From Endomychus coccineus (lineage: Eukaryota > Arthropoda > Insecta > Coleoptera > Endomychidae), in the NCBI GenBank assembly GCA_958510875.1, contig OY294069.1:175442868-175506867 (forward strand): DNA of 64,000 bases, written 5' to 3'. The translations under genes and the position numbers were made by a program. Positions within the stretch are counted from its first letter, which is position 1. Each line of letters starts with the position of its first letter. Below are positions 33,215-47,500 of the stretch, in pieces. A model generated the notes under the pieces. The model was given only the letters and a program-made list of their open reading frames with translations, was not told where the DNA came from and made no database searches.

Positions 33215-35189
33215 CTTAATGGAAAAGATTGGAACAACGAGAAGCATAACGATATAAGTGCACTTATATCATTCTGCTTCTATGGAATAGACACATTCTG
33301 TGAAGCTATTATTTCATTTAGTCGATAGATGGCACTAATGTTACCATAATCACTCAAAACCTTTGTCATTAAGTAGATTTAGTAGATGCACTTGCGAATT
33401 ATTCACTTAACTCACTTTACAAAATGTCATTTTTATACCCTTTTGCTTCTAACCCTTTCATTTATTTGTGAAAGTATTCCGAAATGACAAATGAATGCGC
33501 GTTTGTCAGCAAAAGGTTCATGGAAGAGCTGAGAATGCAATTACAGAAAATTGACAAGTTTCAATAGTGTTAATAGTTCGTGAGAAAGCCGATTTGAAAA
33601 CCATGTACAATTTCATTAATAGTAACCAACTAATGTTTAATACTAATAAGGTAACTGGTAACGGGTAAGAGAATGATTTGATCAAAGGATCAATGAATAT
33701 TGTTGAATATTTCGTGAATTTTAGAACGTAAAACAATATTCTGATGAAGGTTTTTACCAATGTTTGGCCAAGAACGTTGGAGTGATATAAATTATGCATG
33801 TTTTAGCGTTGTAGTAGTCGGTACTTAATATTACATATACACTGAGTATGGTATTTTATTTAGTACGAATACGGTTTCATTTGGAATATTAAAATCAATC
33901 GTGCACGTTGTATTTATATTTTCTAAATGTTTGAATATGAAGAATCAAAGGAAGATGCGTAACACACGAGAATCTGCAGTATGTTACGGCATGTTGCATG
34001 ACCATGTTGACAGGTAGCTTCGCCCAATATTCCTCAGATGGTGCTGCAAACCCCCCTAAAATTTGAAATAAACCCCTAAACTTTTAAATAATATACACAT
34101 TATAAAATGTGAGTCTTAAACTTCCTGCTTGTGATTCGCGACACACGTTTCCAGGGTATCTTGTGTCGCCCTCTACTTATCTAGGGTTATGACGCAGATA
34201 ACCGCGCATATTTGAACGACACTTTTTTATATTTTTTCATGATCAATAATAAGCTTATTACATTTAATCGGATTAGGTAAATTATTTTTATGTCTTACAT
34301 TCCAGTTTATTCCAACAAATTAGTATTTGTATTCACTATTGATGAGAAATAATCGCCCTTATCCACTAGAAATAATATTAAAGTACGGATCTTTCGACTA
34401 CCAAGTAGCCATCATCAGAATTTACTCTGATGATGGCTACTTGGTAGCCCAAAGGTCCTCAGTATTTTTTATTTCTTATCAATAGTGTTATAATACATCC
34501 ACAGTGTAAACTCTTTTATAGTTTATTAGTATTTGTATTAGTAATAATTTGTAATTAAAATACTAAAACTTATAGATGGTAATAATGTGTAACATAAAAT
34601 GGTCTCCACTCCACATAATAGATTTGATGTATCCACCTCTAATTGTATTTTTTTTATTTATTCATTCATGTGATGAGTAGTATTTATTTCGATTGTATAA
34701 GATGTAGATAAAATATACAATGTTAGGAATGTACAGTGTTGCTAGTTGCACTTTTAGGATTATGAATTAAAGGCAAATATAGCAACCATTGTTTCATTAT
34801 TCCACAATTCTACCCTAAAACTCCATTCAATCGAGAATTATTACATTCAACTAGACAACATTGCAAACTTAATTTATAAGACTGACTAGAAATATTTACC
34901 CATGGCAGTTCTTCTAAAAAGTCAGATATAGAAAAGTTCAATCTGGTCCTATTCACTTACGTTGATTGGGATATAATAAATGAACTGCAAGGTTCGAGCA
35001 ATTACACATTGTTATTTTAACAAAGTAGTGTTGTTTATTCACATTTCAATGGTTGTCAACAAAGATCACTTCAAAATTAAAGCCATAAATTATTCTAGAG
35101 ATCGAAAAATTACCACCAAAATTTTATTTGTGCGCGTGGAATCGACAGAAGAACTTCCACACATCTTTATCCACCACACATGTGCGGTA
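33215..35189. other. Intergenic region with a Penelope-type terminal-repeat relic
   Basis: Mostly AT-rich, with no gene. The only recognisable structure is the palindromic hammerhead-like segment at 34385-34466, followed by CCACAGTGTAAACTC, which recurs near 61790. Confidence 0.45.
34385..34466. ncRNA. Palindromic hammerhead-like motif pair
   Basis: Both strands carry CTGATGA followed by GGCTAC-TTG-GTAGCC/GTAGTC, a strong stem II. On the minus strand the next core is GAAA (intact). On the plus strand it reads CAAA (one change), and TACT before the core pairs with AGTA after CCTC as a 4-bp stem I. This is a head-to-head pair of hammerhead-like motifs as found in Penelope-like terminal repeats. 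Each copy has at least one flaw, so activity is doubtful. Confidence 0.5.
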
Positions 35190-36925
35190 AAAAGACTTTG
35201 TTCATTAGTTGAAATCAGAAAACGATTGTTCAAAAATAAGATGAATGCCCGAATGGCTCCCGTTCGTTTTGGACTTTCGCCAAAGCAATTGGTAGAAATT
35301 TCACTTCCAGTTCATTCCCTCCCATAACCAAAGATGATGGCACACTGACTACTACCCCTCAAGAAAAAGTCAAACTTTTTGCTCGAATGTTTGCAGCAAA
35401 TTCCAGTTTGAATCCACAAGGGAACGACCCTCCTAATATTGCTGCCATTGATAGCCATATGCATTCTACTTTATCTCAACACCAAAAAGTTCATGGTCAG
35501 ACAGAATTCCACCGGTCGTTCTCAAGGAATACAAACTTGATGTCTTCCCTTCCAGCTGTAAGACAGCTACAGTCCAACCAATTCCAAAAATTGGAAAGAA
35601 GTTCCTTCCTAATGATTATAAACCCATTGCACTATTAAGTGTGATCTCTAAAGTGATGGAAAAAAAAATCAACATCGAGCTCATCCAATACCTAGAGAGC
35701 TCCAAAATCGTGAATGACCGGCAATAATATTGAAAAACCTGGGGAATCTCTAGATGTTAGCATTGGATATCTTCAAATCATTTGACCGAGTCTGTCACCA
35801 AAGCTTTCATGAGAAACTTCCGTCATATGGTTTGCCGCCTCAACATTGTCGCTTAACATCGAGTTTTCTCTCAGATAGATAACTCCAAGTGGTGCTTGAC
35901 GAAGTATATTCCGATACAATGGCTATCAACGCTGGTGTTCCACAGGAACCTATCTTGGGACCAACTTTGTTTTTGTTCCATGTAAACTATTTGCTGGAAG
36001 TGACCACCTGTGCGTCCACAGATTTGCAGATGATGGTACAATTGCTTATTTATCTAGAGCCCCTATATACCATCCAATGAAGGCAGAGGAGCGAGACAGA
36101 GGTAGTTTGACGCACTTAATGGAGATCTGGCAAAGATTTGAAATGGGGATCTGATAATCTAGTACAGTTTAATGCAACCAAAACTCAAGCTTGCGTCTTC
36201 TCCAGGGAGGCGAATCCCACAATCCCTAATACGCTGATGTCAGGTACAACTATTCCTATGAAGTCTTCCGTATCCATGCTCGGGATCACCACCAACAGCA
36301 ACTTCTCATGGGACGATCACGTGAGGTCCATTTCGAAAAGTGATTCAGAAAAACTTTGTTTTCTATTCCGGGTCAAGAGCTACTTTACATCCCAGCAGCT
36401 CATAATCTACAAAGCACAGATTCAACATGTCCTAGAGTACTGTTCATATGTTTGGAGCTCAGCTCTCAAACATAAGTTGAAGCTCTTAGATTCTATCCAG
36501 AAGATAGCTATTCATCTGATTGATGATGTCACACTTACGAGTTCATTGACCTCTCTAGAACATCGTAGATCCCTTTTCTGTAGATATTTCTATGGTCGGT
36601 GTTCCTCAGAAATCTCGTATGTTGTTCCGCTACGAGATTCCAGATAAGCGCACTAGACTAGCTCAAACTAGTCACCCCTTCGTTGTCAAACTCGTAACGT
36701 GCCGAACTTCTTTCTACCAGACTTAATTTTTCTATAGAACAGCGAAGTTCTGGAACCCTTTACCTAGTGAGGTCTTTGCCTATACATATAACCTCCAAGC
36801 CTTCAAGAAAAATTCGAATGCCTATCTACTCGCCCAACATTTTACAGCTGGCTCACACAATGTTCTTCAAACATTATAGGTTTCCCTCTCGTGTAGTCAA
36901 AGTATTAAAAAAAAATCACTTAAAG
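35190..36925 (+). mobile_element. CR1/Jockey-like LINE, 5'-truncated and broken
   Basis: Broken plus-strand frames give reverse-transcriptase blocks in order: QPIPKIGKKFLPNDYKPIAL (about 35575-35640), LDIFKSFDRVCHQ (first catalytic Asp, about 35763), INAGVPQEPILGPTLFLF (about 35928), then FNATKTQACVFS, MLGITTNSNFSWDDHV and the thumb-like FTSQQLIIYKAQIQHVLEYC. A C-terminal HRRSLFCRYFYGRCSSE follows. The YxDD block is damaged (RFADDG-like at about 36018). The 3' end carries GTGTAGTCAAAGTATT and an A run near 36905. Related fragments are at 7840-8100 and 53070-53640. Confidence 0.8.
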
Positions 36926-38550
36926 TGCTCCTCAGCATATCAATACAGGCGGCGTGGATTCGAGTTTTTTTGATGTGTGAACTTTCCAAACTATTAAATC
37001 ATTCTAAAGTACAGATAAAGATGTCAGCAAAGTCGGCCTTCTAGGCAATTGATGGTAGCTAACGTCATTTACATTTACATGACGTTTTCTTGTAACTAAG
37101 AAGGCATTTACCTTGAATTATTGTATAAAGATGGCCACAGTGACGTCACTACAAATTGTACGCATAACTATTATAAAAGAACTCTTGCAAGCGCTTCACA
37201 ATTTCACCACTTCAAATGCGTGCTCTTCATTCACTACATACATGATTTGTTTTCATTTCATGTTTATCCATTAAAGAAACTATATTTACTTATAGTTATA
37301 AAAATGCGAACCGACAAATAAAACTTCAATTCATGGATAGGTTTACTTGCTCGAGTTGTAAACTCATCTCTGTTGCATCATCCCATTATTCCATACCATG
37401 TTGATGTGCATAAATAGTAATTTTAATAATTTAATTTATCATCGTTATGAATTTTTTCGGAATCAGAATTGTATTATCGATTTTTTAACAACATGCGCGC
37501 CTTTCTTGTATATTTTGTTCAGTCTTGAAATTTCGACATTAATTAATAATATATAATGAGTATTGTAACCTGCACTTCAGAACCTTTTTTAACACCAATT
37601 TAATGTGAATCAAATCCAAATCGTTCAACTCTAATGTAAACGCGTTTGTAGTCACGTAAGACGTATTAGAAAGGGATAGAGACGATCAGCTGGTCCGTTA
37701 AATTATCACTAACTAACGCTCTATATTTCGTACACCACTACGATCTATATAATTCTACTTATTGAGTTAGTAACTGTGATTTTCATGTGATGTATGGCAA
37801 TATAATAGGGGAATTAGTAATTTCGTTACTATAAAGTTAAAAAACAACATCGCCGGTAGTTCGAAGCTTGCGCAACAAAGCGATTCCAGCAATCCAGCCA
37901 CCCTGTCGTAACACAACAACGCAAACCAAACCCGAGTCAGTTTCGCTGAACGAATGTTGTCTGTGTCGGTGTGCCTGTTAAAAACCGCTCGATTATCTCA
38001 ATCTTTTCCACTTTTATTAGGCGACGAACCAAACAAAAAAACTTACAGTTTCGATTTATTACGTATAGTTTTATCAAATGGTCGATTCGTCGTACACTTT
38101 TGACGTGGAATCACCGGAGATAAGTAAATATCACGATATCTTTTGCATGCCTTTGCGCTTTATACGAGTGGAAGCGCGCAGCGTGTACGGTACGAATACC
38201 TCCGCATATTTGTTGCATTAAGCGACACCCGGCCCAGGTTATTAGTCTAAAAACTATAGGAAGTGAAAGAAAGTGTCTCACCTTAATTGAATCGAGTTTC
38301 CTCTAGTTTGGCTCATCTTTCGGTCAACGCACAGTGTTTACAAATTCGTTAAACGCGCCATTCCCATCCAACTAAAACACAATAGTGCAAGTGGTTTTTT
38401 ACTTATTATCCTGTGTTTAAAACGAACATTTCCAGAACATTTGCTATTCGATATTGTGTGTATTACTCATATACAATCTAACCCGATTAGTAACACAAGT
38501 TGTTATTTTCAATACGAAAACTTGTTCAAGGATTTGCGTGTTAGCGCAAA
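36926..38550. promoter_or_regulatory. Upstream region and 5'UTR of the SAM/PHD gene
   Basis: No coding frame of note. From about 37840 GC and CpG content rise (for example CGCCGGTAGTTCGAAGC, CGGTGTGCC), which suggests a CpG-type promoter and 5'UTR leading to the ATG at 38551. No TATA box was evident. The start context GCAAAATGA is weak, but no in-frame upstream Met precedes it. Confidence 0.35.
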
Positions 38551-41500
38551 ATGAATTCGCTAAAGAACAGAGACCGTATTCTGGAGGCGATTGACCAACT
38601 TCGGCATCGTAAAGCTCGTCCCGATGCCCAAAGAATATGTAATTTTCTATTCCGAAGATATTCTATAAATTCGGCAGAGGCTAAATCTGATTTACAATGG
38701 TGTGTAGACAACGACATTGTTCTCAGAGTTGAGTATAAAGGTAACATTAGTTACCGCAACGCAGCTAAAAAATTTTCACACATTAATAAGCGAGACACGC
38801 AAGGAGAAAATAAACCTACGAATCACGCAAATAAAGCAAATAGAAAATTCGCTCAATTATTGACCAACGCATTCGGCGAATTGGTCGTAAATGAACCTGA
38901 TTATTTAGAATTGGGTGTCCCGGGTGACGAAATTATCAAAAATATACTATCCAAAGATAGTGTGCGTTATACGAAAAAATACATTTCGATATTACTAGAT
39001 AAGGAAGTTGAGAATGGGGGATTAATAAAAATGGAAAATGGTCATTATCTAATGGGACCTATGGAGACGGCGCTAGTGAGAAAAACGGGTGAAAGGGGTG
39101 ACGGCCAAATTCGTAAAAATGACCCCGATTATACGGTCGCTTTGAAACCGAAAAAGAAATTATATTCGAATCATATCGGCGCAATTAAAAAAGGAAACAT
39201 TTATGGCAGCATGAATTCGGACCGAAAGAAATACGAAGGAAATAATTTGAGAGTTGGTGGAAGGAGAAAGGTTAGTTTTCATTCAATATTATTTCATTTC
39301 ACTTTTGGCTTTGGTGGCTAACTTAATGTTGTAAGTGACAAATTCCGAAATTAGTACTCCAGTAATTCGTGGTAAACAACAACAATTTTAATAAGTATTT
39401 GACATTGTTATTTACTGTTTAAAATGATAAAAACTAAAATGGTAAATATTATTTGTTATTTGATAATCATTCATATGAAAAATATTTGAAACATAAAAAT
39501 TCACGACTATAAATTTCAAAACAAAATGCATTTCATTTATTAAATTTTCATCAATATTGTATGTAGAATAGGAATAATCATAAACATATTCAGTTTCTAC
39601 TCAATTGTAGTGAATATTTTGAATAAGAAGAATTTATCAAATGAGATAAGATAACCTATTTTATGTTGATTATATTGTTATAGAGAGCTAAAAAAGTATT
39701 TGATCCATCAGATACACATGTACCTAAAAAAAGGGGTAGACCTGCGGGTTCCTTGAATAAAGCCACAATAGAAAAACAATTAGCTAGATTGAGCGATGAA
39801 TCTAGGCCAGAGTCACGAGCCAGCAGTACTGGCCGAGAACAATTTGGAGTATGTTCTGTTTGTCACATACAAAACAAAAAGGGACCTAATGATAAAATGG
39901 TAGCCTGTAGGGAATGTAGTAACAAAGGTGAGTAATAATAATAATATTAGATTAAGAATGTCGAAGAATTTTGAAGTATAAAAAATTGAATTGTCGAATT
40001 TATATAATTTATATTTCCAGCACATTTTAGTTGTCTCAATGGAGATGATATGATGTTAAGAATGTATCCTGACAATACATGGCAATGTCCTCATTGTAAA
40101 ACTTGTGTAATTTGTTTTGAAACTGCCGATGCTGTGAGTAATTTTCGTTTATAACAGTATTGAACGTTGAAAAGGTTGTTGAATGGTATACTTTAGGAAT
40201 CCGTTTTGTTTTTCAGGGATCACTTACAGTATGTACGGTTTGTGCAGATGCTTATCATGCCGGATGTCATCAACCTCGTATTACCGAAAAGATTAAGAAC
40301 AGTACCAAATGGTTGTGTATTAATTGCCAGATGCCAGAAGAATTAGAAATCAATAAAATTGAATCGAATATGACATTTCACCGTAAGGCAAGGAATATAA
40401 ACGGTACAGTTGAATTTAATAGAATACTTACTTTTTTAGTTATTTTGTTTCCTAAAAATTAAATTTGATATTAACTTTTAACATTCGAATAGTTTTCATT
40501 TATTAGTTATGCTAATCCAAATTGTCGTCTTCTGAATAACCGATGAATTTAACCTCCAAATTGATCGAAGCTTTGGGGTATCGAAATGCATAAGGTTTAA
40601 TTATTTTTAAATGGGCAGTTCTGAATTAAAGAAGACGGCCAAGAGGGGGGGGGGGGTCTGCGGAACTTGCCGGGAATTTTTTTTTCTGTTTCTGCATTGT
40701 ATTTGAACTCGTTTACCAGCATTTAGAGATTAAAATACCTTTTAAAAAGTTTTTTATGAGTTTTTTCAATTTTTCGCGTTGTTTTTCAAAGAAAATGTCA
40801 AAAAACTGTTTTTGACCCCAGAAATCGACATTTTATAATAAATAAACGTCTAAGAAGTCATTTCCGATCGGAAATTGGCCGCTGAATACGAAAATGGTGT
40901 CAAGTTTCTTTACATAACGCATCATTTTCTATCTATTGGCTGATTTTCGGCAAAATATCTTTTTTTTTTGACGACGTCATATCGGTGTGAGCAGCTAAAT
41001 CTGCGTGTTTTTACCTCAGCTTTCCGATAAAATGAGAATTCTTTTGACTAAATGGGTTTTAGAGGTCGAAAAATCGAAAAGACTAAAAAAAATGTCAAAA
41101 AACTGATATTAATGTACAAAAATCTGTCGTTGGTCGTTGACAAGTCTTTTTTTGGAACATATGACCCCGGAATCGGATTCAGCGGGAAATTTTACGATTA
41201 GAAAACAGTTTCCGAACGTCATCCAACAGGTTTTACACTCCAGTATACCATTAATTTTACGCAAAAAACAGGTAAACGTAATTTTCTTCCAGTTTTTGAG
41301 TTTTTTCGACCCCAGAAATCGACATTTTATAATAAATCAACGTCCACGAAGTCATTTCCGATCGAAAATTGGCCGCTGAATCCAAAAATGGTGTCAGTTT
41401 CCTTCCATAATCCATCATTTTCTATCCATTGGCTGATTTTCGGCAAAATACCTTTTTTTTACGGCGTCATATTGGTGTGAGCAGCGAAATCTGCGTGTTT

Positions 41501-44500
41501 TTACCTCAGCTTTACGATAAAATGAGAATTCCTTTGACTAAATGGATTTTAGAGGTCCAAAAAAAACGACAAAAAAATCTATATTACTGTACAAAAATCT
41601 GTCGTTAGGTCGTTGACAATCTTTTTTTGGAACATATGACCTCAGAATCGGATTCAGCGGAAAATTTTACGATAGAAAACAGTTTCCGAACGTCATCCAA
41701 CAGTTTTTACAGTCCAGTATACCATTAATTTTACGCCAAAAAACAGGTAAACGTAATTTTCTTCCAGTTTTTGACCTTTTTCGACCTCAAAGTTGCAGAA
41801 TTTAGAATTGTAATTTTCTCCCAGTTTTTGAGTTTTTTCGACCCCAGAAATCGACATTTTATGATAAATCAACGTCCAAGAAGTCATTTCCGATCGAAAA
41901 TTGGCCGCTGAATCCAAAAATAGTGTCAGTTTCCTTCCATAATCCATCATTTTCTATCCATTGGCTGATTTTCGGCAAAATACCTTTTTTTGACGATGTC
42001 ATGTCGGTGTGAGCAGCGAAATCTGGGTGTTTTTACCTCAGCTTTACGATAAAATGAGAATTCTTTTGACTAAATGGATTTTAGAGGTCGAAAAATCGGA
42101 AAAACTAAAAAAAACGACAAAAAAACGATATTACTGTACAAAAATCTGTCGTTAGGTCGTTGACAAGTCTTTTTTTTGGAACATATGACCCCGGAATCGG
42201 ATTCAGCGGGAAATTTTACGATAAGAAAACAGTTCCCGAACGTCATCCAACAATTTTTACACTCCAGTATACCATTAATTCTACTCCAAAAACCAGGTAA
42301 ACGTAATTTTCTTCCAGTTTTTGACCTTTTTCGACCTCAAAGTTGCAGAATTTAGAATTGTAAGTAGAATATTTGGATTACTTGTACAGTTTTCGATCGA
42401 AAATATGCTATTACATTATTTTTTTAAATATTTTGATGCTTTGGAAAAGCAGTTTAAAAAAAAGTTTTTTTTGTAATGTCCCACATGATGACCCAGAGCC
42501 ACAAAATGACTAAATTACACTAATTTTTATTCGGTTTCGTTGAAAAATTGTCAGAATCAGATTGCTTGGGAAATTTTACATCAAAATCAGTCATTTTGAT
42601 CCCGATTTTAGTCGATTTAAAGTTTTAAGAAACAAACTTCAAAAATTACAAAAAACGACGTCTCCAGATTTGTAGCTACGTAAAAGCTTTTTTTCAAACT
42701 GCTTTTCCAAAGCACCAAAATATTTAAAAAAATAATGTAATAGCATGTTCTCCATCGAAAATTGTCCAAGGAATCCAAATATCCTACTTACGATTCTTAA
42801 TTCTGCAACTTTGAGGTCGAAAAAGGTCAAAAACTAGAAGAAAATTACGTTTACCTGGTTTTTTGGCGTAATATTAATGGTATACTGGAGTGTAAAAACT
42901 GTTGGATGACGTTCGGGAACTGTTTTCTTATCGTAAAATTTCCCGCTGAATCCGATTCCGAGGTCATATGTCCCAAAAAAAGACTTGTCAGCGACCTGAC
43001 GGCAAATTTTTGTACAGTAACATCGGTTTTTTGAAGTTTTTTTTAGTTTTTTCGATTTTTCGACCTCTAAAACCCATTTAGTCAAAAGAATTCTTATTTT
43101 ATCGTAAAGCTGAGGTAAAAACACACAGATTTCGCAAAAAAAAAAATCCAAATGGCTGCTCACACCAATATGACGCCGTAAAAAAAAAGGTATTTTGCCG
43201 AAAATCAGCCAATGGATAAAAAATGATGGATTATGGAAGGAAACTGCCACCATTTTTGGATTCAGCGGCCAATTTTCGATCGAAAATGACTTCTTGGACG
43301 TTTATTTACTATAAAATGACGATTTCTGGGGTCAAAAACAGTTTTTTGGTTGATAAACAACCCAAAAAATTGAAAAAATTCGTAAAAAACTTTTTAAAGG
43401 GTAATTTAATCTCTAAATGCCGGTAAACGAGTTCAAATACGATGTAGAAACGACAAAAAATTGTCCCGGCAAATTCCGCAGATACCCCCCCCCCTTGACG
43501 GTCTTCTTTAATTTAGAATTGCCCAAATATTAATATAGTATTTTCTTTCTGATTGAAAGGCTTAATGACGAAACAAATTAAATTGTAGTACTAGTGACTG
43601 AGTGTACACCATAAGCTTGAGAAATATTGAAATTAAATATATAAGAACAACGGTTCGATGTTTAATTAAACAATTCCTTTGTTAAGAATCACTTAAAAAT
43701 GTGATCCTGTGCGAACGGGGATTAAAAAGGACCATTCATGTTTGTTTGAGCTCCGAAAACTCGGTTGAATTCAAACTTTCCAAAATCCGATTAGTTTGGT
43801 TGGGCAGCTCGGTCTGATGGGTGATTTTTTTGTAGATGACGATACGTCAGAATCGGCATCGGAAAACACCACGCCGACGAACGATAGATCGTTGCAATCT
43901 TCGCCGACCGCACCGCGATTGAGCCCGCAGAACTTGCAGAACGGAAGATCGGCCGAATCTTCTGACCAAGAAGCGCAATCGGACTCGCCGAGTAACAAAG
44001 ATTCCGACGAAGAGAATAATGTCGATCCGTCGATACCGGACGCTACGCATTGGTCGCCCGACGAGGTCTACCAGTATTTTGCGAGGTATTTTCCAAAAGA
44101 AGCCAAGGTTTTCAAAGAACAGGTTGGTGAAATAATCGTTTTTTCTTTCAATTTTTTTGTGACGGTTCTTAATTACTTTCCTCATATTAAATCAGTTTTT
44201 ACTTTGATTAATCTCATGTCGCACATCACTTCAGATTTCAATCTAGAAAAATGCATTTAATAAAAATTATAGTAGATATTTAATTAATTAATGATAATAC
44301 TGTGATTTTTATCCACCTATATCTACAAATTCATTTTTATTTATATCTAAACTAAGTCCTGCACTTAATTAAATATAGAATCCTTAAAATAATCAATTGT
44401 ATTCGGTCAATAAATTGAACTTTGTTAGCTAAAATATAAAATTTAATTAAAGCCATTTTCATTAAAGCTTGGAATAATACTGAATAAACGTGAAAAATAC

Positions 44501-47500
44501 TGTTTAAACCTATAATGCTTAATTAATTTTTAATTTCAATTCAATTTAATGTTTAAATGCGTATAAATGAATTTAAGAACATGTTTTAATCCATTTAAAT
44601 GATAATTTCTGTAATTATTAATATTCAAATCAAACTTGAGCGATATTAAATGTAAAAATCTACATACAAATTTTAACAACAATAAAGGCCAAAATAAATA
44701 AATAATATTTGTAAAATTATACTCACATTATACATTCTGCAATTTAATGAAATATTTAATGACCTAAACTTACTCCTAGTAAGACAAATATTCAAACTAG
44801 TGCACAACAGTAATCATTTATTTCTACCTAAAACTAATACTTGCAACATATTTATTTTTGTCCAAAAATATTGTCTTTAAATATCAACGCTAAAAAAAAA
44901 TTCTAAATGTTCAAAAATCATTAATAAATGGATAAAGGATTATTAGTCTTATTCTAAATAAAAAAGAGTATCTATTTCGTGTAAAATTGAATGATGTTTA
45001 ATTTCACTTAATATTTGAATTGGAAAATCTAACCTAAAAAAAGTTATGTTTAAAACTACTTGGTACGAACCGTGTAATTAGCGCCCTCTATGAGGGTCAG
45101 ATATAAAAATAAATCCATACGATGCGTCAGCTTTCAAAACATGTTTATACAAAATTTCATCACAATGTTACCAGTAGTTTCGAAATAATCGTAAAAAATG
45201 TGTTTAAATTTTTTTTACAACACCCTGTACGGATGCCGTTATGAATATTTTTTCTAAGCAAACCCCACTTATTGTTCAGTGTTCTACCTATCCTAGCAAC
45301 GGGGCCACCTTTTTTTGAAACACCTGTATAGAACAAACAGGGTGAAACTTCCAACAAGTACTTACATTAAGCAATAAACATCTTTCAGTCAAAAAAAATT
45401 TGCTTAAGCTTTTTTCTGTTTTAAATTTGTTGTCCTGTTATGGATACTGTATATATTTTTTAGCACTATTAATTTTTTTTGATATTATTAAGCTATTGCA
45501 TATAGTTTTTATCGCGGGCTTTGAGCGCGGCGACCGAATCAAGAAATTCCGTAACGAAAAATAATGTAAGACCTAAACACCTAACATGTGTCAAATTAAT
45601 TAATTAATTTGAAGTTTCTAAAAGTAAGAAATTTCGCTATTTTATACGAATGTTATAACACTCTAGCGCCTTAGACTCCGGGATTTTCACGTGGCCTATA
45701 GAAATTAGAAGGTTCGAATTATCTAAAAACATAATTGCATGAACTCCAGACGTCCTCTGTAATTAGCTACGAACGAAATCATTTTAACATATGCCTCTAG
45801 GAGCTCGCTACGCGTCAGTTAGCGTTTATACGTTAGACGCGCGTAGCAGAGACCTGAGAGTACCTGTTTCTATTAAGTTATTGCATATATTGCATATAGC
45901 TTTTATCGCCGACCGAATCAAGAAATTCCGTAACGAAAAATAACAGGAACTCGTTTATGTTGCGCTCTCTCGGGTGACTAATATTGAAAAATTGTATATC
46001 ACGACAAAAAACGATAATTCTACATTCAAGTTTTATCATAATCGAAGGCAAGCTGCATCGCCTGCATCTTTGTTGCAAGAATTCAAAAGACTGCCTTTAA
46101 ATAGTGTTCAGACGACAGTTCAAAGTGTCTTAGATTTCATTAGTAATAGAAATGGCATTTCAATAATGACTTTCAATTGCCAAAGTCTAAATAGTCACAA
46201 ATACGATTTACAAGATTCAGTTACGAGACAAACAAATGTGTTACTTCTTACCGAAACTTGCATGGCGCATGATAATCCGATTGAAATACCTAATTTCAAT
46301 TGTATTGTTCAATTCAAACGAGATACTGTTGCAAAAGGTGGGGTAGCTATTTACCAAAATAATAATAATGTAACTAATATTATGACTCCGAATATTGAAA
46401 TAAATATTGCACACGTTAGCGATGTTAATGTTAGGCGCTCATTTGTTGGAGATATTTGTGCGTGCTTATGCAAACTTAGAAATGGCCTACACATAGTCAT
46501 GGTAACAATTTACATTTCTCCGAATCCAAAATTGGACGAGGTAGAGCATTTTATTCATCGCAATTTACTGGAGTACACTGGAGAAGGATCGAAAATACTT
46601 GGTACAAATGGTAATAAATTTCCACTTATCTTGGCTGGCGATTTCAACATCAACTTCGCTGATAAAAAATCAGAGCGGTTGACAACTTTTCTTTCGGAAA
46701 AATTGAATTTGAAAATGAATAATGATCCACAAGAATCCAGAACAAAATATGGGGCCACCATTGACGCGGTATTTTCCAGATATTTAGAGGATATCAAGTC
46801 TCAAACTTATGTCTCTTATTTCAGTTATTCAGTTACCATAAACCTATAGTTTCAATGATAACAAATTCCTGAATAACCTACATGTATTGTAAGATAATTA
46901 AAATATTTTAAACGATATTAAATTCTCATTTATTCAATAAAAGACAAAAATTTGTTTTCTTATCGGTCACCACGCTCAAAAAGTGTAACTTGAATTAATA
47001 TCAAAGAAACAACTTGAATTAATATCAATGAAAAAAAAATACTGCATAAATTAAAAATAAATAAATAATTATAATTGCATAAATTGAGAAAAAATGCTAT
47101 GCAATAGCTTCACCGCGGCAGTCCCCGAGTGCCACACGTTTTTTTTTTTTTTCAAAACATTTCCACAGTATAAGGGGGCATTTCTAGATATTTCGGTACA
47201 TTAAACGCGGTGACAATTTGTTTTATAAAATATCAAGGTTGAGTACTAACATCAAACAGACCGTTAGCTTCAGCTTGGATCCTGCTTTCTACTCGAAATA
47301 TTCTTGGTTTGAAACTTAAAAATCGTTCAAACTTGATTGTGATGGTTGATATATAGGACAAACAGGACGTACCTTGTAGTAATCAACCAAAGACATTTTT
47401 TCTGAAAATCGTTTATTTTGTCTTGCAGGAAATAGACGGTCGGTCTCTCCTTCTATTGAAAAGGATGGACGTTTTAACAAATCTAAAATTAAAATTAGGA

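Noticed and set aside
32063..33237. ORFs of 114 and 65 codons on the minus strand
   Set aside because: They fall in the two inverted arms of a foldback element and have no domain content.
45200..45360. ACACCCTGTA and ACAGGGTG words suggesting a mariner element
   Set aside because: The words are about 100 bp apart, with no matching long inverted repeats and no transposase; too short to call an element.
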